NCBI GenBank assembly: GCA_014379045.1
Contig: JACMMK010000435.1
Span: 1-8,211 of the forward strand
From: Burkholderiales bacterium
GTDB lineage: Bacteria > Pseudomonadota > Gammaproteobacteria > Burkholderiales > CAIKXV01
DNA length: 8,211 nt
Reading direction: 5' to 3'
Notes under the pieces: model-generated
Database searches by the model: none
Told to the model about the DNA's origin: nothing
Seen by the model: the letters and a program-made list of their open reading frames with translations, nothing else
Shown: one piece after another, positions 1 through 5,031 of the stretch
How the letters are laid out: every line of letters starts with the position of its first letter
Position numbering within the stretch: the stretch's first letter is position 1
Program-made: the position numbers and the translations under genes

Positions 1-490
1 CACGCGCTGCGTCGACCTCCCCCCGTGCATTCGGATCGACGGCACGCAGCGCCGTGCCATACGCGAACAGTTCCACGGCACCGACGCCGCGCCCGGGGAC
101 CTGCGCGGTCTGGAACTTCACGTTGATGATCATCGAGGCGCCACGGCGCATCGCCGCGTGCTTCATCCGCAACACCGATTCGCGCCGCGCGCGGTCGAGC
201 AGGCTTTCGTAGGAGCGCACGCGCCCGCCGAACAGACTGTACAGCGATGCTGCGACCGCCTTGAAGTAGTCCTGCGACACCACGACGCTACCGCTGACCA
301 GCGAGGCATCGAAGGTCTGCGACACCGTGGGCGGGAACCGGCTCGTGAACACGTTCACCTTTTCGAACAACTTCTCGCGCTGGCGAATCGATGCATAGTG
401 ACGCGACTCGGCGATACGCCCGACGAAGAAGCCGACGGCCAGCAGCACCGCGAAGATGATCACGTCAGCGAATGCGAACAGGATTTCCAT
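1..490 (-). CDS. Membrane-anchored YbjQ-like (UPF0145) protein, 3' end outside window
   Basis: Reading minus-strand from the ATG at 488-490 gives 163 codons with no stop before the window edge, so the gene is partial at its C-terminus. Residues about 5-23 (FAFADVIIFAVLLAVGFFV) form one hydrophobic membrane segment. Arg and Lys follow it (R25, R30, R36, R38, K40), so by the positive-inside rule the rest should be cytoplasmic. Residues about 64-149 resemble the YbjQ fold of the gene just upstream: both have a VxGSxV-type strand, a Y-x-[ES]-L-L-[ND]-x-AR helix start, a G-A-x-x-I-[LI]-N-V-[KR]-F strand and a final A-[VA]-E-L-F-A-Y-G-T-A strand. It lies 66 nt after the soluble ybjQ-like gene and is probably co-transcribed with it. 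The function of this family is unknown to me; some databases call it a putative heavy-metal-binding domain. No clear Shine-Dalgarno precedes this ATG, so the start is less certain than the frame. Confidence 0.8.
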   Translation of the reverse strand, partial: MEILFAFADVIIFAVLLAVGFFVGRIAESRHYASIRQREKLFEKVNVFTSRFPPTVSQTFDASLVSGSVVVSQDYFKAVAASLYSLFGGRVRSYESLLDRARRESVLRMKHAAMRRGASMIINVKFQTAQVPGRGVGAVELFAYGTALRAVDPNARGEVDAAR

Positions 491-556
491 GGCCGTGGCG
501 CGAGGCGACAGGGGGACGAGGGAACGCGGGGACGGAACGAGGATTCCGCGCGGGTG

Positions 557-871
557 CTATTCGACGACCACCGCGGTACCGTACGCGAACAGTTCTGCCG
601 CACCCTGCGTGATCGACGAGGTCGAGAAACGCACGTTCAGGATGGCGTTGGCACCGGCAGCCTGCGCCTGCCGCACCATCCGCTCGGTCGCCTCGTCGCG
701 TGCTTCGTTGAGCAACTCGGTGTAGCCCTTCAGCTCGCCGCCGACGATGTTCTTCAGGCTCGCCAGAATGTCGCGTCCGACATTCTTCGCGCGCACGGTG
801 CTGCCCTGGACGAGCCCCAGGTGCTTGATCACCCGCTTGCCCGGGATCAACTCTATGTTGGTCAGAATCAT
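557..871 (-). CDS. YbjQ / UPF0145 family protein
   Basis: This is a 104-residue protein, the usual length of the YbjQ (DUF74/UPF0145) family, and it covers the whole domain: MILTNIELIPGKRV at the start, then LVQGSTV, a Y-T-E-L-L-N-E-AR-D-E-A helix, AGANAILNVRF at about 72-82 and AAELFAYGTAVVVE at the end. It has no signal peptide or membrane segment, so it should be cytosolic. Structurally studied members form ring-like oligomers (from memory); the cellular role is unresolved. The start is supported by GGAG five bases upstream of the ATG. It lies 76 nt after tatC on the same strand with no visible terminator, so it is probably the next cistron. A second YbjQ-like gene with a membrane anchor follows 66 nt later. 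Confidence in the family is high; in function, low. Confidence 0.92.
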   Translation of the reverse strand: MILTNIELIPGKRVIKHLGLVQGSTVRAKNVGRDILASLKNIVGGELKGYTELLNEARDEATERMVRQAQAAGANAILNVRFSTSSITQGAAELFAYGTAVVVE

Positions 872-876
872 CGGTG

Positions 877-880
877 CTCC
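877..880 (-). promoter_or_regulatory. Ribosome binding site of the ybjQ-like gene
   Basis: On the minus strand GGAG is followed by five bases and the ATG at 869-871. This fixes the start of the 104-residue YbjQ-family protein and agrees with the family's conserved N-terminus. Confidence 0.6.
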
Positions 881-947
881 GCGTCGAACTCGGGAACGTG
901 CGAACCGCCTCGGCCCGCGACCCCACGTCCCGCTCTACGGCCGCAGC

Positions 948-1823
948 TCACGATTCTTTAGGCGGAACGCGGGTCTCGCCGCGTGCCAACGCGGCCTCGG
1001 CGGCTGCATCGGCGGCTGCATCCTCATCGGCATCGACCTGCGCGCGCGACGGCGACAGCCCGGTGAAGCGCGCGACCACCAGCCCGACCTCGTACAGGAT
1101 GCACAGCGGGATCGCCAGCAGCAGTTGCGACACGATATCGGGCGGTGTCACCACCGCCGAGACGATGAACGCGCCGACGATCACGTACGGGCGCGCCTGC
1201 TTCAACTGCGCGAGCGTGCAGAAACCGAAGCGCACCAGCAGCACGACGATCACCGGTACTTCGAAAGTCATCCCGAAGGCGAGAAACATCCCCATCACGA
1301 ACGACAGGTAATTCTCGATGTCGGGTGCCACCGCCACCGAATCGGGCGCAAAGCCGGCGATGAAGCGGAACACGAAGCCGAACACGACGAAGTAGCAGTA
1401 CGCCATGCCGAGGAAGAACATGCCGACGCTCGACGCGAGCACCGGCAAGGCAAGCCGTTTCTCGTGCTGGTAAAGACCCGGTGCGACGAACGCCCACACC
1501 TGATACAGCACGTACGGCAGCGCGATCAGGAAGGCCACGAACAGCGTGACCTTCAACGGTACGAAGAATGGCGAGATGACGCCGGTCGCGAGGAGCTTGG
1601 TGCCCTCGGGCAGCGCCGACATCAGCGGCAGCGACACCACGTCGAAGATCTGTTTCATGAACGGCGAGAGCACGACGAAGATGATCAGCACCGAAGCCGC
1701 CGCGCGCACGACCCGCTTGCGCAATTCGACCAGATGCGACATGAAGCTCTCGCCGCTGTCGCCGGCCGCGCCGCCGCTGTCGTCGTTCACGCCGTGCTTG
1801 TTGGTGCCATCGCCGTCGGTCAT
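948..1823 (-). CDS. tatC: Twin-arginine translocase subunit TatC
   Basis: TatC is the polytopic inner-membrane receptor of the Tat system. With TatB it binds the twin-arginine signal peptide and recruits TatA to export folded proteins. The chosen 291-residue product has family landmarks in order: SHLVELRKR at 29-37 (with the conserved Glu33), SPFFVPLKV near 84-92, PYVLYQVWAFVAPGLYQHEKR at 103-123 (with the conserved Glu121), and hydrophobic stretches consistent with six membrane helices. The start at 1821-1823 lies two bases after the tatB stop, implying coupled translation. The same frame is open further upstream, but that part overlaps tatB and does not look like TatC. An internal ATG at 1740-1742, just before SHLVEL, is an alternative start. 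The N-terminal 27 residues are Gly/Asp/Ser-rich. The C-terminal 30 are an Ala/Asp/Glu tail containing a 12-bp tandem duplication. Both make it longer than the usual 250-260 residues. Confidence 0.96.
   Translation of the reverse strand: MTDGDGTNKHGVNDDSGGAAGDSGESFMSHLVELRKRVVRAAASVLIIFVVLSPFMKQIFDVVSLPLMSALPEGTKLLATGVISPFFVPLKVTLFVAFLIALPYVLYQVWAFVAPGLYQHEKRLALPVLASSVGMFFLGMAYCYFVVFGFVFRFIAGFAPDSVAVAPDIENYLSFVMGMFLAFGMTFEVPVIVVLLVRFGFCTLAQLKQARPYVIVGAFIVSAVVTPPDIVSQLLLAIPLCILYEVGLVVARFTGLSPSRAQVDADEDAAADAAAEAALARGETRVPPKES
997..1020 (-). repeat. 12-bp tandem duplication in the TatC C-terminal tail
   Basis: On the plus strand tcggcggctgca occurs twice in direct succession (997-1008 and 1009-1020). 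It is in frame in tatC and encodes repeated Ala-Ala-Ala-acidic units in the tail after the last membrane helix. Such a length change adds four residues and would leave the membrane core intact. Confidence 0.75.
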
Positions 1824-1825
1824 GC

Positions 1826-2437
1826 TCAGGCCTCGCGCGTGGCGGTCCAGGCCCCCGGCGCAGGCTCGACGTGCGAGACTGCGGAGCCTGCACGCCGCAC
1901 GCCCGTCGCACCTTCGGCCCTGCCTGACATGGCGAGCGTAGTCGACGACACATAGGTCGCCGAACATGCATCGGTGTTCATCGCGCTCGCGACGGACGGT
2001 TCCACCCAGGGCGACGATCGGGACGTCTCCCCGGCAGCAACCGTCGCCTCGAGCGGCGCAGCTGGCAGCATGTCGTGGCCCGGCGCGGGCAGTGACATCG
2101 ACGCGTCACCGGCATCGGCGAGGCCGGTGACCGGGGCCGGCGCGCTGCTCCGTGTCATCGCAGCGAGCTCATCGCCGGTCGCGCGTGCATCGGACTCGAA
2201 CGCACTGAACCCCGACTGCATCGAGGTCGCCGTCTCTTCGACCGTCTGCCGGAACTTGCGCAGCTCGTCGAGTTCCATCTCGCGGGTGATGTCGGCCTTG
2301 ACGTCGTTCACGTAACGCTGCATCCGGCCGAACAGGTGACCGACGGTGCGCGCGACCTTCGGCAGCCGCTCGGGCCCGAGCACGATCAGCGCGACCGCTG
2401 CAATCACCATCATTTCCGAGAAGCCGAGATCGAGCAT
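1826..2437 (-). CDS. tatB: Twin-arginine translocase subunit TatB
   Basis: TatB partners TatC in the receptor complex of the Tat export pathway. The 203-residue product starts with MLDLGFSEMM, then one membrane helix (about residues 9-20), the hinge and hallmark LGPERLPKVAR at 20-30, and an amphipathic helix running into a charged region to about residue 95. LGPERLP separates TatB from TatA, which has an FG hinge. From about residue 96 to the end the sequence is Ala/Pro/Ser/Thr-rich, looks disordered and shows no recognised motif, making the protein somewhat long for TatB. The start follows tatA by 87 nt. Directly upstream of the ATG is a pyrimidine tract rather than a Shine-Dalgarno, but the protein start matches the family. 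The stop is two bases before tatC. Confidence 0.95.
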   Translation of the reverse strand: MLDLGFSEMMVIAAVALIVLGPERLPKVARTVGHLFGRMQRYVNDVKADITREMELDELRKFRQTVEETATSMQSGFSAFESDARATGDELAAMTRSSAPAPVTGLADAGDASMSLPAPGHDMLPAAPLEATVAAGETSRSSPWVEPSVASAMNTDACSATYVSSTTLAMSGRAEGATGVRRAGSAVSHVEPAPGAWTATREA

Positions 2438-2524
2438 GGTGGAGGGAGGGCTACAGGCACTGCGCCGCCTACGCGGGGCTCAGCGGCCCCTGCGCACGGT
2501 CGGCGCTGACACGCTGCTCGCGGC
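2438..2524 (-). other. tatA-tatB spacer with small hairpin and pyrimidine tract
   Basis: This 87-nt gap is larger than most in the operon. It contains a short stem (GGGGC/GCCCC, plus-strand arms 2475-2479 and 2486-2490, six-base loop). Immediately before the tatB ATG the coding strand reads CCTCCCTCCACC, the opposite of a purine-rich Shine-Dalgarno. There is no T-run, so it is not a standard terminator. A spacer here could lower TatB relative to TatA, which is usually the more abundant subunit, but that is inference. Confidence 0.4.
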
Positions 2525-2770
2525 CTACACCTTGCTTTCGGATTTGCCCTTGATCTCGCCTTCGATCGTCTGGCCGGGAATCTGCTGTGCGGTGGGGCTG
2601 GAGGTGGAGTTTGCGGTCGGTGGCTTGTCGTCGTCCGTTTTCACGCCTTCCTTGAAGCCCTTGATCGCGCTGCCGACATCCTTGCCGAGATTGCCGAGCT
2701 TCTTCGTGCCGAACACCAGCACGACCACCAGCAGGACGATCAACCAATGCCAGATGCTGAAAGAACCCAT
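2525..2770 (-). CDS. tatA: Sec-independent translocase pore subunit TatA
   Basis: TatA assembles in many copies at the TatBC receptor to let folded substrates cross the inner membrane. The 81-residue protein begins MGSFSIWHWLIVLL, with a single membrane helix at about residues 6-20. The invariant hinge F20-G21 follows, then TKKLGNLGKDVGSAIKGFKEG, the typical amphipathic helix, and finally a polar, flexible tail with several Lys and Glu. Length and layout are normal for TatA, and the FG hinge rules out TatB. The start is fixed by a strong Shine-Dalgarno (AAGGAG, seven bases upstream). It is the first of three tat genes and follows a broken hydrolase gene on the same strand. Confidence 0.97.
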   Translation of the reverse strand: MGSFSIWHWLIVLLVVVLVFGTKKLGNLGKDVGSAIKGFKEGVKTDDDKPPTANSTSSPTAQQIPGQTIEGEIKGKSESKV

Positions 2771-2777
2771 ATCGATG

Positions 2778-2783
2778 CTCCTT
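2778..2783 (-). promoter_or_regulatory. Strong ribosome binding site of tatA
   Basis: The minus strand reads AAGGAG, then seven bases, then ATG. It is the best Shine-Dalgarno I found before an intact gene in the window and is consistent with TatA being needed in excess over TatB and TatC. Confidence 0.75.
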
Positions 2784-2794
2784 GTCGGGCGCCG

Positions 2795-2810
2795 GGGCCG
2801 AACCCGGCCC
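2795..2810 (-). other. GC-rich hairpin in the tatA leader
   Basis: GGGCCG (2795-2800) and CGGCCC (2805-2810) form a perfect 6-bp stem with a four-base loop, about 25 nt before the tatA start. No T-tract follows on the minus strand, so it is not a canonical intrinsic terminator. It could be an mRNA structure protecting or insulating the tat part of the transcript; function unproven. Confidence 0.45.
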
Positions 2811-2841
2811 GATGATGCCCTGATCGCTGACCGGCGCCGGG

Positions 2842-2880
2842 TTACCGACGTCGGACGATGAATGAACCGGCGGGTGTCAC
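2842..2880 (-). other. 12-codon open frame with Shine-Dalgarno between the hydrolase remnant and tatA
   Basis: The stop codon of the broken hydrolase's downstream frame is part of TAGGAG, which is followed eight bases later by GTG, eleven more sense codons (peptide VTPAGSFIVRRR) and TAA. The spacing would suit translation. The peptide matches nothing I recognise. It may be a chance frame, a small leader-like ORF, or the 5' remnant of a gene once located here. No claim is made that it is expressed. Confidence 0.25.
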
Positions 2881-2891
2881 TTGTTTTTCTC

Positions 2892-3364
2892 CTACTTCTT
2901 CAACCAACCGACGACTGCGTCGGCGATTCGCCCGTCGATATAGCCGACGATGCCGGGGACCGGTTGATTGGCCAGAGATGCCGAAGTCATGCGCCCGCCC
3001 ATGCTGTAGCCCATCAGGTAGATCCGTTCCACGCCCTTGTCCTTCATCAGGAATTGATGCCGTTCTGGATTCGGGTGTAGGCCTCGGGAAACGTCGAAGC
3101 ATACTGTTGGAACGTGTCCGGAGAACCATTGCCCTGGAGAACCGGCATCTGCAAGGACAGGGTGTGATATCCGAGTTCACGGTGGATCGCCTTGCGCAGC
3201 GGGCTGACGACCTGCGAGTCGGCCTCGAGTCCCTGACCATGCGCCAGGATCACCCCGACCTTCGACGATTTGCAATCCAAATAGTAGCCTTGCGGAACCT
3301 GCGCGCTGGCGAGCGGCGCTGCGAGTATCGCGCATACCATCATCGACGCCAGACCATTGCGCAT
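2892..3364 (-). pseudogene. Frameshifted alpha/beta-hydrolase-like secreted protein
   Basis: The gene starts at the ATG at 3362-3364 with a good ribosome binding site. It encodes a signal peptide (MRNGLASMMV, hydrophobic core, likely cleavage after ALA-type ASA at residue 21) and YYLDCKSSKVGVILAHGQG, whose HGxG resembles an oxyanion-hole strand of alpha/beta hydrolases. The frame stops at 3047-3049 after 105 residues. The next frame continues the protein without a break: FLMKDKGVERIYLMGYSMGGRM, including the nucleophile elbow GYSMGG (Ser codon 3003-3005). One missing T near 3052-3053 would join them as GIN-FLMK. The downstream frame ends at 2892-2894 only about 30 residues after the elbow, with GIVGYIDGRIADAVVGWLKK. 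The last part looks like the usual C-terminal helix, so the segment that should carry the acid and His of the triad seems lost. It sits in the operon between hisE and tatA. A sequencing error could explain the frameshift but not the shortening. Confidence 0.75.
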
Positions 3365-3371
3365 GCGTTTA

Positions 3372-3376
3372 TCTCC
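3372..3376 (-). promoter_or_regulatory. Ribosome binding site of the broken hydrolase gene
   Basis: The minus strand reads GGAGA, seven bases, then ATG at 3362-3364. This chooses the start that gives a clean signal peptide; the same frame is open upstream through hisE sequence but makes no sense there. Confidence 0.6.
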
Positions 3377-3422
3377 GTGAAACAGCGGGTCGAAGCCTCC
3401 GCCGACACCGGGTCTGCCGGAA

Positions 3423-3749
3423 TCAGGGCGCGATGCGGGCGCGTTTCTCGTCGTGCCCGGAGACACCTTCCCGCCGAGCGAGTTCGGCGAGGACGTCGCC
3501 GGGGCCCAAACCATGATGCGCGAGCAGCACGAGGCTGTGAAACCACAGGTCGGCCACTTCCTTGACAAGGTGCAGTTTATCACCGTCCTTCGCCGCCAAC
3601 AGCGTTTCGGCTGACTCTTCGGCCAGCTTCTTCAGAATCGTGTCATGCCCGGCGCGAAACAGACTCGACACGTACGAACTGTCGGGTTCTGCGCCCTTGC
3701 GCGACTCGATCGTAGCGGAGAGTCTTTGCAGCACCGCCTCGGCGTTCAT
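3423..3749 (-). CDS. hisE: Phosphoribosyl-ATP pyrophosphohydrolase HisE
   Basis: HisE hydrolyses PR-ATP to PR-AMP and pyrophosphate, the second step of histidine synthesis. The 108-residue protein is the usual size for a stand-alone, all-helical HisE. It carries the MazG-like metal-binding signatures KKLAEESAETLLAAK at about 40-54 and LVKEVADLWFHSLVLL at about 61-76, whose Glu and Asp residues coordinate magnesium. Its separate existence means HisI and HisE are not fused here. The ATG at 3747-3749 is preceded by GAGAG and fits the family's N-terminus. It lies 84 nt after hisI and 58 nt before the broken hydrolase start, with no terminator visible between. Confidence 0.96.
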   Translation of the reverse strand: MNAEAVLQRLSATIESRKGAEPDSSYVSSLFRAGHDTILKKLAEESAETLLAAKDGDKLHLVKEVADLWFHSLVLLAHHGLGPGDVLAELARREGVSGHDEKRARIAP

Positions 3750-3833
3750 GGGATCAGCTCTCGTTCAAGATCTTGGGCAGGATGGCAGGGTCGTCCGAGA
3801 CCGCGCCGCGTTGGCGTCGGCGTCGGCGTGCCC
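3750..3833 (-). other. hisI-hisE spacer with hexanucleotide repeats
   Basis: This 84-nt gap is the longest within the his part. Just after the hisI stop, the plus strand has ggcgtc at 3813-3818 and 3819-3824 and ggcgtg at 3825-3830, nearly three tandem 6-bp units. The rest holds no gene I can support. One minus-strand frame reads SDDPAILPKILNES followed by TGA at 3754-3756, but it has no plausible start and is not in frame with hisI or hisE. Confidence 0.4.
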
Positions 3834-4229
3834 TCAACGACGATAGATCTCGTCGGGCGCCTTGCGCACCGAATCGACGACGACCCAGCCATTATCGTCC
3901 AGACGACGGTAGAAGCAGCTTTCCCGGCCGGTATGGCACGCGATGCCACCTACCTGTTCGATCAACAGCAGGATCACATCCTCGTCGCAGTCCAGGCGAA
4001 TCTCTTGCACCCGCTGCAGATGACCCGATTCTTCGCCCTTCTTCCACAGCCTGCCGCGCGAACGCGACCAATAGTGGGCGAGCCCGGTCGAGCGCGTGAG
4101 GGCGAGCGACTCACGGCTCATCCAACCGATCATCAGCACGCGCCCGCTCGCCGCGTCCTGCGCGACGGCGGGGATCAGCCCGTTCGCATCGAACGCCACC
4201 TCGTCCAGCCACGCAGGCAACTCGCTCAT
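3834..4229 (-). CDS. hisI: Phosphoribosyl-AMP cyclohydrolase HisI
   Basis: HisI opens the adenine ring of PR-AMP to give ProFAR, the third step of the pathway, in the cytoplasm. The 131-residue protein is the monofunctional type. The metal motif D80-C81-D82-E-D84 and the CHTGRESC motif (Cys98, Cys105) supply the magnesium and zinc ligands known for this family. SRSRGRLWKKGEESGH at about 55-70 is the characteristic substrate-binding stretch. The start at the ATG 4227-4229 (MSELPAWLDEV) is 13 nt after the hisF stop. An upstream in-frame ATG at 4340 would overlap hisF deeply and add no HisI-like sequence. The C-terminus (RKAPDEIYRR) is typical. Confidence 0.97.
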   Translation of the reverse strand: MSELPAWLDEVAFDANGLIPAVAQDAASGRVLMIGWMSRESLALTRSTGLAHYWSRSRGRLWKKGEESGHLQRVQEIRLDCDEDVILLLIEQVGGIACHTGRESCFYRRLDDNGWVVVDSVRKAPDEIYRR

Positions 4230-4242
4230 CGTGTCGACACCG

Positions 4243-5016
4243 TCAGCGCCGCACTTCCACGCCGGCCGCTTCGAGCGCGCGTTTGACTTCGCCCACCGTG
4301 TGTTCGCCGTAGTGGAAAATGCTCGCGGCGAGCACCGCATCGGCGTGACCCTGGGTCACGCCCTCGACCATGTGGGCGATGGAACCGACACCGCCGCTCG
4401 CGATGATCGGGATCGTCAGCGCGTCGGAGAACGCGCGCGTGAGCGCGAGGTCGAAGCCGATGCGGGTGCCATCGCGATCCATGCTGGTGAGCAGCACCTC
4501 GCCGGCGCCGTAGTCCTGCATCTGCAGGCCCCAGTCGAGCGCATCGAGCCCGGTCGCGCGCCGCCCGCCATGCGTGAAAACCTCCCAGCGTGGGGCCGCG
4601 TCGGGCGTGTCCACGACCCGTTTTGCGTCGATCGCGACCACGATGCATTGCGCACCATAGCGCCCTGCTGCCTGCTGCACCAGTTCCGGCGTCTGTACCG
4701 CCGCGGTGTTGATGCTGACCTTGTCGGCGCCGGCATTGAGCAACGCGCGCACATCGGCGACCGAGCGCACGCCGCCGCCTACGGTCAGCGGGATGAATAC
4801 CTGGGCCGCGACCGCCTCGACCATCGACAGCAACGTGCTGCGCGCGTCGCTGCTCGCCGTGATGTCGAGAAACGTCAGCTCGTCGGCGCCCTGCTCGTCA
4901 TAGCGCCGCGCCACTTCGACCGGGTCGCCGGCGTCGCGCAGATCGACGAAATTGATACCCTTGACCACCCGCCCGCCGGCGACATCGAGGCACGGGATGA
5001 TGCGTTTGGCAAGCAC
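4243..5016 (-). CDS. hisF: Imidazole glycerol phosphate synthase cyclase subunit HisF
   Basis: HisF forms the cyclase half of the HisH-HisF complex, joining ammonia from HisH to PRFAR to produce IGP and AICAR. The 257-residue TIM barrel starts MLAKRIIPCLDV, with catalytic Asp11 in CLDVAGGRVVKG and catalytic Asp130 in VVAIDAKR. The phosphate-binding loops TVGGGVRS at about 78-85 and ASGGVGS late in the chain are present, as are LTSMDRDGT and the C-terminal VKRALEAAGVEVR. Length is normal. The start codon is GTG (5014-5016), 15 nt after the hisA stop, with no strong Shine-Dalgarno. Translation probably relies on ribosomes finishing hisA. It shares the (beta/alpha)8 fold with the adjacent hisA, reflecting their ancient duplication. 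Confidence 0.98.
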   Translation of the reverse strand: MLAKRIIPCLDVAGGRVVKGINFVDLRDAGDPVEVARRYDEQGADELTFLDITASSDARSTLLSMVEAVAAQVFIPLTVGGGVRSVADVRALLNAGADKVSINTAAVQTPELVQQAAGRYGAQCIVVAIDAKRVVDTPDAAPRWEVFTHGGRRATGLDALDWGLQMQDYGAGEVLLTSMDRDGTRIGFDLALTRAFSDALTIPIIASGGVGSIAHMVEGVTQGHADAVLAASIFHYGEHTVGEVKRALEAAGVEVRR

Positions 5017-5031
5017 GATCGAGGCGTCGGA

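Noticed and set aside
465..926. 153-codon minus-strand frame overlapping the YbjQ gene
   Set aside because: It overlaps the YbjQ-family gene in another frame, is Arg-rich and lacks any family signature.
747..1955. 402-codon plus-strand open frame with many His and Asp
   Set aside because: It runs antisense through tatC and the spacer. The His/Asp/Glu-rich string is the complement of tatC's hydrophobic codons, not a metal-binding protein.
1824..1967. Longer TatC starting at 1967
   Set aside because: The extra 48 residues overlap the tatB coding region, are Arg/Cys-rich and unlike TatC. The ATG at 1823, two bases after the tatB stop, is the better start.
2795..2810. Hairpin before tatA as an intrinsic terminator
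   Set aside because: The stem is only six base pairs and no T-run follows on the minus strand, so a factor-independent terminator is not supported.
4230..4340. Longer HisI starting at 4340
   Set aside because: The extra 37 residues overlap hisF in another frame and have no HisI similarity.
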